A stretch of DNA of 64,000 bases from Filosporella fistucella (GCA_030077755.1 JAQJZZ010000014.1:186001-250000), one strand, 5' to 3'; shown: positions 52,401 to 64,000, counted from the stretch's first letter. The notes: generated from the letters alone by a model not told the origin. Made by a program: numbers and translations.

Positions 52401-54991
52401 CATTTCAAGGCACAAGTGGGAACAGAGCTTGCTTATCTCCAAGGCCTAGTTCTCAGTAATCTCCTAGCTATCCTCAAGGCCCACAAAGCCGACCCAAGAC
52501 TGAAATTAGACCGTGCTGCGGTCCGAGCTGATTTACTTGTGGATTGTGTGCAGAAAACGACAAGTCCTCAAGTTCAAAATTCGGCACTTTTGCTCATCGC
52601 TTCTTTGGCCGATACTGCTCCAGAGCTCGTTCTCCACAGCGTTATGCCTATATTTACCTTCATGGGAGGTACTGTTCTGCGAAACAACGATGACTACTCG
52701 GCTCATGTCATCACTCAGACCATCCGGGATGTTATTCCACCGTTAATAGGCTCTCTTCGAAAGGAGAAGGGAAATCCTGTGACAGGAGCTGCCGAACTCC
52801 TTCTGAGCTTCGTTGCAGCCTACGAGCATGTTCCATCACACCGTCGGAAAGGTCTCTTCATTTCTCTTGTCCAAACATTAGGGCCCGAAGATTTCTTGTT
52901 TGCGCTCCTGGCAATGCTTGTTGATAAATATGGTCCCGTCGATAGTATCAAAGCATTTGCTGCCGAAGTTTCAGGCTTCTTCAGCGTTGAGATTCAACTT
53001 CAATCTGCGGTAAAATACCTTGAGCTTGTGGAGGATGTGTTGAAGCCGAAGCCAACATACTCCAGTATTCTCCTTGGCGCCAGAGAAGACACCGTGAACG
53101 ACCCTTACGGAATTGCTTTCAACGAATTGACCCTCCTTCCTCACCTGCTGTCTCAAAAGCGCATTGTCGCCCAAACGGGAAAACTACTCGAACGCGATGA
53201 TATGGACGCTGCTCGGGTACGAGACTACTATTCCTCACTTCTCGAGCATACTTTAGCTCTTGCGGACGCAGTCAAAACACAAAAGCGTGTGCACAGTGTA
53301 TGTGGCGACGTGCTGGAGAGCCTGCTTGGCCTGCTCTCCACAAGCGAATTTGTGAAATCTGTTGAAGGCCTCCTTGACAAACCAAATGAAATGTTGCGTC
53401 GCAAGATACTCCGAGCACTAGAAGTCAGGATCATCCAGGAGAGCGCGTCCGATGCGATCTCCAGAAATGCAATGCTAGGTTTCCTTCCGCAGCTTACTGC
53501 AATTATTCGAGACTCCCAGGACGTCTTGTACAAACACACTGCCGTCGCTTGTGTTGACAAGATTTCTGAGAAGTATGGAAAGAAGGACCTTGAAGCAGTA
53601 AATGCAGCAGCAGAGACCATCGCTAGCAATCATTGTCTGGGCCAATCAGATGACCGTCTGCGTGTCATGGCTTTACTCTGTCTCACATCGCTTGTCGACA
53701 TTCTCCGAGAAGGTATTGTATCCGTGCTCCCAACTGCAATTCCAAAAGCTTTAGAATATATGGAATCAAGTATTGCTCTTGGTGTTGATGGTCAGGCGCT
53801 TCATAACGCCGGCTACTCATTTTTCGCCGCTCTGGTCCATCATCTTCCTTATATGGTATCCGGTGGTTATCTTGACAGGCTTGTTCAGATCTCCAACGCT
53901 TCAGCGGAGGTAGACTTGGATGACGAAGCAGATGAGAGTCGGACACAGTGTCTTCAGCTTGCCGCCAAGCAAATCGATGCAAAGAGCATGTTTGGGGCTT
54001 TGGAAAGGAATTGGGAGCGAGCTTCCACTGTAGGAAGCCTGGTAAGTTTTGTCCAAAGCCGATCGGAATATACGCTAACTTTTTGCAGGCTCTGCGAGAA
54101 TATCTCGAGGTTCTTAGTACTTCGGTCGACAAGCATCCAAAGTCTATCGTCACTAAGTACTCTCCTGTTCTTGCCAAGATATTCCAGAATGCATTCGATC
54201 TCCGGCGACAATGGACCGTCGCTGCTGACGAACGCTTTGATGTGAGTGCCATGACAGAAATAGAGTCAAAGGTGAACGAGGTGGCCATCAAGATGATCTA
54301 TAAATTCAACGATGCAACCTTCCGCCCAATTTTCTCGAACCTAGTTGAATGGGCAGCATCCTCGTTGCCCAAAAAGGACAAAAATGGGAGGAATCTGCGC
54401 CTTCAGAGCATCTACGGATTCATGACCGTGTTCTTTGATAATCTCAAATCGATTGTCACCAGCTATTCTACATACCTACTCGATAACGCCGTTGAGGTTA
54501 TTACTAATGTTAACTCAAAAGATGATGTGTCGCGGGAACTGTGGTCGAGGGTCCTCCGAACCTTGGTCAAATGCTTTGAGCATGATCAAGATGACTTCTG
54601 GCAAACTCCATCACATTTCGGGGTTATAGCACCCGTTCTCTGTGCGCAGTTCACAAATGGCACTACACTACCTTTGGTCGAAGAGCTCGTCCCCGCTATC
54701 GTGGAGCTAGCCGCCGCAGCAGATTCGCCAGATCACCACAAGGAATTGAATGGAGCGATTCTCAAACATATGCGTTCTGAGATAGCAGTTGTGCGACTCG
54801 CCGCGGTGAAATGTGAGCAGGCGCTGACTGATAGACTTGGCGAGGAATGGTTGTCCATGTTACCAGAAATGCTTCCTTTCATTAGCGAATTGCAGGAGGA
54901 TGATGATGATGCGGTGGAAAAGGAGACCAACCGCTGGATAGTAAAGATTGAAGGAGTATTGGGAGAGAGTCTAGATGACATGCTGCGTTAG
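49479..54991 (+). CDS. utp10: U3 snoRNP protein Utp10 (HEATR1)
   Basis: Exons 49479-49855, 49907-54041, 54089-54991; 1804 residues, the usual fungal length. Component of the t-UTP/UtpA subcomplex of the small-subunit processome; binds early 35S pre-rRNA and supports rDNA transcription and 18S maturation in the nucleolus. MSTSLTAQLSKIAASSESSL opens the protein, and SLLFDPRTAASQSFETIYTL is the conserved Utp10 N-terminal motif. Throughout runs a HEAT-repeat solenoid (paired helices, with few conserved residues). LREYLEVLSTSVDKHPKSIV and the following ~300 residues are the BP28CT C-terminal domain, with NLRLQSIYGFMTVFFDNLKS and an acidic ELQEDDDDAVEKE patch near the end. Both introns have clean GT-AG ends (47-51 nt). 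Divergent from NRDE2. Confidence 0.95.
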
Positions 54992-55101
54992 AGTCGGCAT
55001 GAAACTGTCTACTATTACAGCAGTATAGAATACCGCCGGAAAAATATGGGCAGTAAAATGGGATAAAAAGAGTACAGAATAGATTTCTTCGATCTCTATG
55101 C

Positions 55102-55762
55102 TCAGTTTTTCATGTTTACAATTGGCCCCATATTCTCTTCTGTAAGAGTGACCATTGCATACCTCTTCATGTCCCCCAACTTCTCCTTCAGGGCCTCCTC
55201 ATAACCAGGTGCCGCGATGTCAAATATAAACACCGCTTCAGCAACCTCCACACCTAATTTCCCCACCAGTTCTGTCGAAGCCTTTATACTTCCTCCCTTG
55301 CCTAGTAGATCATCCACCAGAATTGCTTTCTTTCCTGGCGCATCAATGCCCTCAAATGCATCCGTTTTCATCTCAAATCCATCAGGTCCGTACTCCTTGG
55401 AGTAGGTAATCGTGACTTTATCTCCAGGCATTTTACCCGTTTTCCGTACCGGAACGCAAGGAAGTGATAGCCTGGAAGCTAAGATGGGGGCGAAGAAGAA
55501 GCCGCGCGATTCTAAGCAGACTATACTGCTTATTTTGGTGAGATCGTGGGTATTTCGGATGTGAGACTCGAGATTAGAGATCACAAGTTCGGTGGCTACT
55601 GGATCCCTGAATATGGGGAAAATGTCCAGAAACAGTTGGTTCTGGGAGGTTTGTCAGATTTAGTTTAGAGTATGTGGGACTTTCACCTACGGGAATGGGG
55701 TGGTTGATGTATAGTTTTACTCGGCTCAAGATGAGCTGCTCAACTGCTTTTGGGTCTGCCAT
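55102..55762 (-). CDS. Adenine phosphoribosyltransferase-like protein
   Basis: Exons 55691-55762 and 55102-55641 with a 49-nt intron (GTAGGT...CTCCCAG); 203 residues. APRT makes AMP from adenine and PRPP in purine salvage; cytosolic. The first exon is exactly 24 codons (MADPKAVEQLILSRVKLYIN...). Features: NQLFLDIFPIFRDPVATELV, CLESRGFFFAPILASRL (substrate hood, SRGF), VRKTGKMPG, SKEYGPDGFEMKTDAF (like the Y-G-x-D-x-x-E motif), and the PRPP loop ILVDDLLGKGGS at residues 131-142. In most APRTs I know the loop reads V-D-D-x-x-A-T-G-G-S/T, so GK replaces AT here, which may affect the 5'-phosphate pocket. It may be the APT2-like paralogue. Stop and UTP10 stop are about 110 bp apart (convergent). 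Confidence 0.85.
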
Positions 55763-56770
55763 TATGAGGCGTCGTAACGGGGGCAAGACCAGGGATATTA
55801 TTTTTTATGGTGATTTTGAAGATTTCAGAGACAGATCATGTAGTGATATAGAAGGAAATGTCATGTTAGTATGCCATGAGGTATCGTCTTGATAGGCTAT
55901 AGCCGACGATCCGAAGAGTGGGGTTGCAACTGTATTTTAGATATCAACTTCACCTCCATATTTTTCACAACATGAAATCATTGAAGCTATATGCTTTCAG
56001 ATCACATACCAGCTTTGGGGTAAGAAATAGTAACAAACAATTAAGATTCAGACTGCGTTTTATGACGTGGAGTATACTCTCCCAGAACCCTCAACCCTTC
56101 CACATTGGACCCCTTACAAGGTCAGATATATCACCGAGATCTCCTTGTCAATACTTGCAGTATCATTCTCTCTTCCAGAAACAAAAATTCGGAGAACCTG
56201 ACAATGTCCCACCTACTATGGGAACTCAACATTTTGAAAGAGGATTGATGTGGGCGCGAATATTTCTTAGCGGACATACGCAACCTCAATTCCAGCCTAG
56301 GTCTAGCTGTCGCCATCTGCAATGGGAATTAGTTCGAATTGAAAAGTTGTGAATTTTGGAAAACATTTATTCTGGACAAGCCAAACATCGATGAATACCT
56401 AGCCTGTTGCATCTTCCAGTAATTTATGGATTGCCAATAAATAATTTCTACTCTTTTTTTGAGGTCCGTTTGTTTGTGATTGGAAGCAGTCGTTGGGGCG
56501 AGAAATTGGTCCTGTGGAGCTGTCGCGTCTTAATTACTGTCGCAGCCCCAACATATCATTCTTGCAATTCCCGTCGTACATTTCCTTCTTGAGAATTTCT
56601 GTTTATACTGCTAATGTTGGACACTTAATCTGATGGATTTGTAGAAAAATTGTCGGACTGTGGTCATGTGCTTTCGCGTCCTTTGAGTACGCGCCAGGTT
56701 TGCATCTCGTCGCGTCTCCGACAGTCTCCCGCAACATCAAATTATCGACATTGGCTTGGGACAAAGAAAG
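55763..56770. other. Divergent intergenic, 1.0 kb
   Basis: Lies between the starts of the APRT-like gene and RDH54. Frames at 55918-56352 and 56407-56592 are AT-rich and motif-free. No gene seen. Confidence 0.5.
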
Positions 56771-59704
56771 ATGCACAAACCATTCAGGCCGCCACTGCTC
56801 AAAAGCATCGCCCGTCCACTGCCTGTGGATACCATTGATCTCGTGGAGGATTCTGAAAACGAATCTCCGCCCCCAGCAAAGAAACGTCGATTAGTCCATG
56901 TTATAGAGGACTCGCCTCCCAGAAAACCATTATCGAAATCAGCCAATGTTCTTGCTCCTCGGAAGCCATTGATATCAGTTAAGAACCCGGTCGAGACGAA
57001 GGAATCTGCGAAGGAACCTGATAGCCCGGAAGGCTACTATATGGTCCTATGGTAGGGTGAATGATCCCGGAGGAGGACTGAAAGCTGATAAATGATCTAC
57101 AGGCGCAAATTTACAAACAAGAAGCACAAGACTTGGGATGGAGATGGCGTTCTTTCAGTGTTTGACGGATATGCACGTCTACAGGACGTCTCAGGCCGAG
57201 AAATGGGTAGGTGCATGTACAAGGATCCACTACTACCTGGCAGTACGTTGAGCATAGGAGGAAAGGAGATCGAAGTTGATTCTACTATCAGTAAAACAGA
57301 TTATCTGGCTGGAAGACCCTTTCTCAAATCTGCGGCTTCTCAACAATCAAATGCTGCACGTACAGACAATTTAACCCCGAAAGCAAAGATCAACCTGCAG
57401 AAAGGCAAATTGCCTTTGCCAGGTTTGAAGAAAGATAAACAGAAAGATGAATCTACAGCGACTGAAATCCCTGCCAAAACTTTCTATGCAAATAGCTCCT
57501 CCATGAAAGCACGGTTCAAAACACCATTGCTTTCGACTACAATAATGCCTCAGAGTTCAGATGGTGCACCTACACCGCGACATGATCCCAATGCGCCAGG
57601 CGCCTTAGTCATGAAGAGACCTAAGGATTGTCCAAAAGGAAAACAAATTGTTGATGTTGTTCTGGATCCATTTCTTGGGAAACATTTCCGTCCTCATCAA
57701 CGACAAGGAGTCAAATTCCTGTACGAATGTGTTATGGGAATGCGAGATTTCAACGGACAAGGAGCATTATTAGCGGATGAAATGGGTCTCGGCAAGACCT
57801 TGCAGACCATTGCCCTTCTGTGGACTCTTCTGAAACAGAATCCTATCCACGGGTCTTCTGAGGGAGTCATCAAAAAGGCATTGATTGTCTGTCCAGTTAC
57901 CTTGATTGATAACTGGAAGAAGGAATTCCGAAAGTGGTTAGGAAATGAACGGCTGGGTGTTTTCATCGTCAACGACAAGAAGACTAGACTCACGGACTTC
58001 ACTCATGGGAAAAGCTACAGCGTGATGATTATTGGCTATGAAAAGCTGAGATCCGTTCAGGATGAGCTAAAGAAGGGAGGCGGAATCGATATCGTTGTCG
58101 CCGATGAGGGGCACCGACTGAAAACCGCGAAGAATAAGTCCGCGGAAGCCATTCGCGCTCTCAATACACCCATGCGAGTTGTTCTGACCGGAACTCCAAT
58201 GCAAAACGATCTCTCAGAATTCTACGTCATGGTTGATTTCGTGAATCCAGGACTTCTTGGAACTGACAAGACCTTTAAGAAGGAATTTGAAATGCCTATA
58301 TTAAAGAGTCGTCAACCAGGAGCAGCCCTGAGAGACCTCGAAAAAGGGAATGCAAGAGAGGAGGAACTTTCAGCGTTGACCAAAGCCTTCATTCTACGCC
58401 GGACCGCAGATGTCATTGCCAAATTCTTACCACCGAAGACCGAATTTGTCATCTTCTGCAAACCTACCCAAGCTCAAATCCAGGTATACCAGCATATTCT
58501 CGACTCTCCATTTTTTGGAAAGATTCTGGGCAGCATCGAGGCTTCGTTGCAACTAATCACCTTGCTGAAGAAAGTTTGCAATGCTCCTAGCTTGCTCGTG
58601 AAAAAAGACGAGTCTATGCCGAGTAACTCTGTCGTTGCGAGTATCGTGGATGTTATCCCCGCAGAAACATTACGTATGGCACCTTCCAAGGCCAGTGCAA
58701 AGTTCAGAGTCTTGGACCAAATAGTCCGCCATCTTTCCGAGACTACGAATGAAAAAATCGTCCTGGTGTCGAATTGGACATCGACGCTTGATCTCATCGG
58801 CCAGCATCTTACATCTTTATCTTTACCATTCCTCCGCTTAGACGGCAGCACACCAGCAGCAAAGAGACAGGACTTGGTCGATGCATTCAACAAAACTCCA
58901 GCCTCCAAGAATTTTGCATTCCTTCTCTCTGCCAAGTCTGGTGGTGTTGGCCTCAACCTCGTGGGCGCATCTAGACTCATTCTGTTCGACACTGATTGGA
59001 ATCCAGCTACAGATTTACAAGCAATGGCGCGTATTCATCGAGACGGTCAGAAATGGCCAGTCAAAATTTATAGATTCTTGATAGCCGGGGGTATAGATGA
59101 GAAGATCTACCAACGGCAAATCACAAAGATGGGACTGGCTGATAGTGTTGTGGATGGAAAGAAGAACGAAGCAAGCTTTTCTCAGGCAGAGCTGCGTGAT
59201 CTCTTTCGACTGGATCTGAACTCAAGGTGTCAGACTCACGACCTTCTTAGTTGTGAATGCAAGGGTCTCGGCTCTGACCCTCTGCCTCCTGTACCTGAGT
59301 CTGACCCTGCAGAGAAAGCTCTTGTAGTTGACAGTGAGGAAGGGGAATTGGACAGCGATGACGAGCCGTTGTTCCCCGAACTAAAGGATTTGCAATGCAA
59401 TATGATTGTCCCCGGGACGAAAGCCAATGTAGCCGCACTGGAAAGAAAACTAGCGAAGGAGGTTGAAGATAAACTCTTGAAGAAATCGAAAGGAAAGATG
59501 CAAGCTTTAATGCAATTTAGACATATCGACACGGCTATTTTTAGAGGCGAAACGGAGGATGTGTTTGGCTTCGAGAACGAGGAGTTCAGCGAGGTAAAGT
59601 TAGCGCTCGATGATAAAGTGCTAGTCAAGGCATTGAAGGAAGAGAGTTGCAAGATCAACTTTGTATTTGTTAAAAAGAATGGTGCAAAAAAACTAGAGGG
59701 GTAA
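56771..59704 (+). CDS. rdh54: Rdh54/Tid1 (RAD54B-like) DNA translocase
   Basis: Start ATG 56771. Exons 56771-57051 and 57103-59704 with a 51-nt intron (GTAGGG...CTACAG); 960 residues. Swi2/Snf2 ATPase that moves on duplex DNA, removes Rad51/Dmc1 and supports strand exchange in meiosis and mitotic repair; nuclear. N-terminus is basic with PPAKKRRLVHVIEDSPP, a nuclear signal. YYMVLW|RKFTNKKHKTWDG is the conserved N-terminal Rdh54/RAD54B segment, split by the intron. Helicase core: FRPHQRQGVKFLYE, Walker A LLADEMGLGKTLQ, motif II as DEGHRLK, VVLTGTPMQNDLSEFYVMVD, then the C-lobe with LVSNWTSTLDLI, LRLDGSTPAAKRQ, LLSAKSGGVGLNL and ARIHRDGQKWPVKIYRFL. C-terminal Cys-containing segment SRCQTHDLLSCECKG resembles the family's zinc-like cluster. 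Intact. Confidence 0.93.
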
Positions 59705-60384
59705 GACCAAGTTTACCCCAAGGTCCCTCAGTGGCGTTCGGGCATATGTTGTGGATGATAGACTGAGATGCATTGGAACAACCTTATAATACATGATAGA
59801 AGAGCCGTGGCCATCAATGTGGCTTACAAAGAATATAACAAAATGACTCTTATTTGCAGTGAAGTTTTTTGAGAATTGTCGCTCTAAATTGACACTATGA
59901 TTCTAAATATGGAATTATAGGATTCGTGCTATATTTATCGACTATTGTGACTGCATAGCTCATGCAAAGCGTCGGCTAGAAGCAAATGGAGCTGGATGTG
60001 GTTCTTGAAAATTGTACATTCCATCGTCTTCTCATAACAGATTGCACTTCACTTTGCCACAGTTCGCTCCTCTGATTGGCTTAAATCGAGGCGGAGTGAA
60101 AGGCGCCGAAAAAGGGAAGGCGCGCTTATCCATGCTCCCTTGACCCAAAGTTTGGAGGAGACAGATTTCAGATCACAAAGTCTAGGTGACGAGCCACAGT
60201 GCCAGCCCACAAACCTCTTTTCCTTCTTTATTTAAACGTCGACCTGGGAGTCAATTCTTGCAACCATTGCAACATAACGGCCACGTAATAACAAATCTTT
60301 TTCTTTTCTGCGAGTCTCGCATTATTTAATCCCTTGCGCGCAAGGAGAGCTGGCGCTGGTCTGCAAGACCGATAGTTATTCACG
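59705..60384. other. Intergenic, 0.7 kb, promoter of SEC63
   Basis: Downstream of RDH54 and upstream of SEC63, both plus strand. No gene seen. TTTATTTAAA-like AT-rich element near 60226-60236 lies about 150 bases before the SEC63 start. Confidence 0.45.
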
Positions 60385-62626
60385 ATGAGTGGAACAGACT
60401 ACTCATACGATGAGCAGGTGCGATATTTGCCTGCATGTACTCTATACTGGCTAACAATGCGTAGGGACAATTCTTTCCTTTCTTCGTCCTCACAGTCGTT
60501 GGAATCATTACCGTTCCTTTAACATACTCTGTCCTCAAGCCGAGCTCAGACCCTGGTGCTACTGCCCCAAGAATAAAGACAGAATTCCGACCAGAGCATG
60601 CGGATCTGATCAATGGCCAAAGGAAGGCCCAGAAGAGGAGGGAGAGAAAGTTGAAGCGCGCCATCACAGTTGTGGCAGGATGGGCGATTATGGCTTTCAT
60701 GGCCTACTTGATCGTAGTCACTGCGCGAACGATACCCAAGATATGGAACCCTTATGATATTCTTGGGATATCAGATGTAGGCGTTTCAAAGTCTGTGTGC
60801 TGAGAATATGCTAACAAGATGACAGTCCGCGACAGAGAAAGAGATCAAGTCACACTACAAACGAATGTCCCTGAAATTCCATCCCGATAAAGCCAGGCCA
60901 GACCCAGCAAAGAACCAAACTCTGGAATCTCTGAACGACTATTTCGTCGAGCTCACAAAAGCATACAAGGCGCTCACTGATGAGGATATTCGAAATAATT
61001 ATATTCAGTTTGGCCACCCCGATGGAAAGCAAAGCTTTAGCATTGGCATTGCCTTGCCAAAGTTCATTGTTACCGATGGAAACGGAAAATATGTAATTCT
61101 GGTATACGCAGCACTTTTGGGTGTCTTACTCCCTTACTTGGTAGGATCTTGGTGGTATGGCACCCAGAGGATGTCCAAGGAGAAGGTTTTGATCGAGAGC
61201 GCCAACAATCTATTCCGAGAATATGAAGAGGGAATTACCGAAGGTGGAATTGTCAGCGCTTTGAGTACTGGACTGGAATTCCAACAAGTTCTGAAGGGCG
61301 AGAAAGCCGATTCCGGACTTGGGAAACTCGAATCGCGAATTCTGGCCGACGGCGAGGTGTGGGGTACCGCCGGGGGGTTGACTGCAAAGGATCAGACCAA
61401 GTTGGAGGATCTAGAAGGAGGTGTCAGACGGAAAGCACTAGCACTTCTCTGGGCATATCTCGGCCGTGTGGAATTGGACGATTCTGCTCTAAACCAGGCC
61501 AAAATTGACGTTGCACCAATTGCCCACGCTCTCAACAACTCATTTACTGCTATTGCTCTCGCTTTCGGATCTACAGCCCCAATTCTCAATTCCTACCTCA
61601 CGTCACAGAATTTGATGCAAGCAGTACCTCCAGGAGCATCACCACTGCTGCAATTGCCAAACTTCACCCCAGAAGTCGCCCAAAGTATCGAAGGCGATTC
61701 CAAGACTCATCTCTCTTTGCAACAATATATGGACCTTCCAGAGGAATACAGACGAAAACTGTCTATTGGAAAGGGTCTTTTGACTGAAGCGCAGTATCAA
61801 ACCGCTATGGCTGTGGCTAAACAGCTCCCTAGACTCCAAGTCGAGAAGGCATTTTTCAAGGTTACGGGCGAGAAATATATCACTCCTGGCTCTCTAGTCT
61901 CTCTTGTTGTCAAAGGACGTTTCATCCCTCCTGGAAGCTCAGATGTCTCTGAAGTCAACGAGTTAGATCTTGAAGATGTCGACCCAGATGAGGACGATTT
62001 GGATGCCATCCTAGGGCGCAAAAAGGCTGGCAAGGACGGCAAACCTGCCATCGAGGAGAAGGCAGTTCAGCCACCTCTTGCATTCGCTCCTTACTTTGCC
62101 CGTGACTACTCCCCAAGGTGGCACGTTTTCCTTACAGATAGCAAGCAAGGCAAGATTGCCGTCCCTCCTTTTACCTTCACTACTTTCGACAAGCCAATTT
62201 ATGACGAGAGCTCCAAGCCAACCTTCAACATGCAAACCCTCAAAGCACAATTCCAAGCTCCACCACAGGCTGGTCATTACACTTTCGTGATGCACTTGAT
62301 TTGCGATTCGTATGTTGGATTCGACACCAAAATGGAGGTCACTCTGGTGGTTGAAGAGGCAAGCAAGGCTACTGAAATTGAGGCGGAAGATGATATCAGT
62401 GAACCAGATGAGGGTAAGTTTTTTCTTCTGCTACGTTAACCAATCAAACACTAACATAATTCTAGATTCAATTGCAGGACAGATGCAAGCCCTCAAGACG
62501 GGTGGTCTTTCCGGCCCACCACCAAAGAAGAAGAAGGCACGAGAAGAGTCAAGCGAGGACGAAAGTGCGACAGAAGAAGAAGCTGATGATACGAGTGAGA
62601 CGGATACAGATACCGATGAGGAATAA
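60385..62626 (+). CDS. sec63: Sec63, ER translocon J-protein
   Basis: Exons 60385-60417 (11 codons), 60465-60776, 60826-62413, 62466-62626; 697 residues. Sec63 partners Sec61 and recruits BiP/Kar2 through its lumenal J-domain for post-translational import. Membrane segments at ~14-34 (FFVLTVVGIITVPLTYSVL), ~80-98 (ITVVAGWAIMAFMAYLIVV) and ~208-226 (LVYAALLGVLLPYLVGSWW). The J-domain between the second and third is NPYDILGISD...LKFHPDKARP with HPD intact at residues ~134-136. The cytosolic part has the Sec63 Brl domain (residues ~240-610, for example GLLTEAQYQTAMAVAKQLPR and FIPPGSSDVSEVNELDLEDV). The tail is strongly acidic (SEDESATEEEADDTSETDTD). The last intron has two in-frame acceptors 12 nt apart. 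Intact. Confidence 0.95.
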
Positions 62627-63083
62627 CCAATTCATCTATTTCTCTATTCATCACTTTATTCACTCTGCTTTGCATTAGTGTTGCTCTTCGTTGGCGGTCA
62701 TGGGTTGGTTGTAAAATATCAGGAGTGCATCGGGCAGGCGTTTGATCTAAAGTTGTGCATATGCGATCCTCTTGCAGCAGAGAGGCATTATCTTTTTCGT
62801 AACGAACGACAGCATGGATCTTGGAGGTGGTACAAGATACAACAGGACAGATGTCATTCTGGCTGGTCCGTTTTCGCTGCTGTTGTAGATTTTGAGACTT
62901 GAGAAATAGTAGAACAATCAGAATCTTGATTCAATCATTTTCATTGTCCCTGATTCAGCCGCTCTTGATGAATATGTAAAACCCAATAAACGCATCGCCA
63001 TACTCCTTACGACATCCAGTTTTACACAGAAAGAGATTCCCATCCAAAGCATAGTATGAGACCCAGGAAAAGGTCTAGAATGA
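62627..63083. other. Convergent intergenic, 0.46 kb
   Basis: Lies between the SEC63 stop and the stop of the right-edge gene. No gene seen; holds both 3' UTRs. Confidence 0.5.
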
Positions 63084-64000
63084 CTAACAAATCCTGATCC
63101 CACAAACATCCACATTCCTGCCCTCCACTACGGCTCTTCGTGCAAAATACTCCCTAGCCACATCCTCGACAAACGCATGATCAGTCGCACTCCACACGTC
63201 GAGACCCATGCGCACGATATCAGAACTAGAAATATGCATAGCAGGTCCCTCGTCCTCAGCTGATCTAACCGTAGGATGTAAAAGGGCATCTTCATCTTCA
63301 CGTTCATCATCTGAATCTGTCGCATCGACAATATCACTCATTGTTGTCAAAATTTGTGTAGTCAAGCGGTGGAAATAGGCTATTATAGCCATTTCCTGTT
63401 TAGCTGTCATGTCTTCTCCCTTGCCTTTTGTTGTTGCCAGTGAGACGGAAGAGCGGGAATGTGGACGAGGTGTGGGTGTTGAAGGGGAAAGTAAGAGTCC
63501 TGATAGCAAATTTAAATCTGATTCTGATTCCTCATCTGAGGAGAGACGTTGTTCGCCTGCTGAGGCCCACCACATGAAGCCTGAGTAGGCTAGGGCGGAC
63601 CAGGAAAGTGGCTCCACGACGCTGTCTGTGTCTGGAAGGTCGAGCATGGGATCATCGCGGGGAACAGAGGTACTGGATCTTGAAGAGATTGCTCGTGGAG
63701 TTTCTGGTTCGAGGTCTTCGCCACTTTGGCGGCGGGAGAGAGGACTACTTGGTGGTGTAACATGGCGGGAGAGACCCCAGCGGAGGGTACGATAGCGACG
63801 TAAATCACGCTGCGTAGCTTTCATTTCAATTCCTTGTGGCGACTCAACTTTTGGCCAGACTTTCTCGGATGCGTCTTCCGAGTAGGCTGGAGGCATTGTA
63901 ATGAGTACATCATAGAGTGTACTTTTCATAGCGAGAATACTATCAGTTGTGCAAGCTATCCAGCCGCATCCTGGTTCGTCTCGTTGTTCTGACTGTTCTG
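63084..64000 (-). CDS. Partial uncharacterised protein, possibly DUF4484/DENN-related (C-terminal part, runs off right edge)
   Basis: The frame is open from the right edge to a stop at 63084-63086 (about 305 codons). An ATG at 63927-63929 exists, but the reading frame continues upstream without stops (codons GWIACTTDSILAMK...), so the real start is probably outside the window. LYDVLITMPPAYSEDASEKV, WPKVESPQGIEMKATQRDLR and RYRTLRWGLSRH form a conserved-looking block, then a Ser/Pro/Asp-rich linker (residues ~80-180 of the visible part) and a C-terminal helical segment (KQEMAIIAYFHRLTTQILTT...IVRMGLDVWSATDHAFVEDV). It reminds me of fungal DUF4484 proteins that accompany LCHN/DENN modules, but this is weak recognition without a search. 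Confidence 0.6.
   Translation of the reverse strand, partial: EQSEQRDEPGCGWIACTTDSILAMKSTLYDVLITMPPAYSEDASEKVWPKVESPQGIEMKATQRDLRRYRTLRWGLSRHVTPPSSPLSRRQSGEDLEPETPRAISSRSSTSVPRDDPMLDLPDTDSVVEPLSWSALAYSGFMWWASAGEQRLSSDEESESDLNLLSGLLLSPSTPTPRPHSRSSVSLATTKGKGEDMTAKQEMAIIAYFHRLTTQILTTMSDIVDATDSDDEREDEDALLHPTVRSAEDEGPAMHISSSDIVRMGLDVWSATDHAFVEDVAREYFARRAVVEGRNVDVCGIRIC

Noticed and set aside
60380..60700. 106-codon minus-strand frame
   Set aside because: Antisense to the first exons of SEC63.
1..64000. Transposons, CRISPR arrays, tRNA or rRNA genes
   Set aside because: No transposase or reverse-transcriptase motifs, no spaced direct repeats, and no tRNA B-box-like sequence in a foldable context were found by eye.
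1..64000. A biosynthetic or defence gene cluster
   Set aside because: No polyketide, peptide or terpene synthase, NLR-like, HET-domain or antiviral gene is present; accessory genes are scattered among housekeeping genes.

Overview
The window is nuclear DNA of a filamentous ascomycete (Pezizomycotina). Genes sit on both strands about every 2-3 kb. Most are split by short GT-AG introns of roughly 43-66 nt, often with a CTAAC- or CTGAC-like branch site, and there are no operons. The gene set is eukaryotic and fungal: COP9 signalosome subunit 1, Hsp104, Utp10, NRDE2, Rdh54, Sec63, mL67/Mhr1 and a Zn2Cys6 activator. Several weakly characterised families (the small Ala/Ser-rich secreted protein, the UNC93-like transporter remnant, the 713-aa membrane protein) suggest Leotiomycetes, but that placement is an inference without any search.

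Layout. 1-0.3 kb: 5' end of a minus-strand gene running off the left edge. 0.9-4 kb: secreted beta-helix protein and a LDAF1/promethin-like membrane protein. 4.8-6.5 kb: UNC93-like transporter copy carrying about five single-base frame disruptions, called a pseudogene. 8-11 kb: eight-exon trimethyllysine dioxygenase (carnitine synthesis), convergent with a Gfo/Idh/MocA oxidoreductase. 11-14.3 kb: gene-poor. 14.3-20.3 kb: small secreted protein, Hsp104, and mL67/Mhr1 divergent from Hsp104. 21-22.5 kb: P-loop sulfotransferase-like protein. 25-30.3 kb: Zn2Cys6 regulator and CSN1. 31-37.3 kb: polytopic membrane protein, F-box protein and an acidic F-box-like protein. 38-44 kb: decarboxylase-type amidohydrolase, BTB protein, cyclin H. 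45.9-55 kb: NRDE2 and Utp10 from a 278-bp divergent promoter. 55-62.6 kb: adenine phosphoribosyltransferase, Rdh54 and Sec63. 63-64 kb: a minus-strand gene cut by the right edge, possibly DENN-related.

The genes are mostly housekeeping (proteostasis, ribosome biogenesis, RNA surveillance, recombination, secretion, transcription) with a few accessory ones (secreted proteins, amidohydrolase, transporter remnant). They do not form a visible pathway cluster. I found no transposase, reverse transcriptase, tRNA, rRNA or CRISPR array, and no convincing new multi-gene system. The best leads are the single-base-disrupted transporter copy, an altered PRPP loop in the phosphoribosyltransferase, possible alternative first exons or splice sites, and compact palindrome clusters between genes. 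Intron coordinates were derived by reading splice signals and checking phase by hand; spliced lengths were checked to be whole codons.
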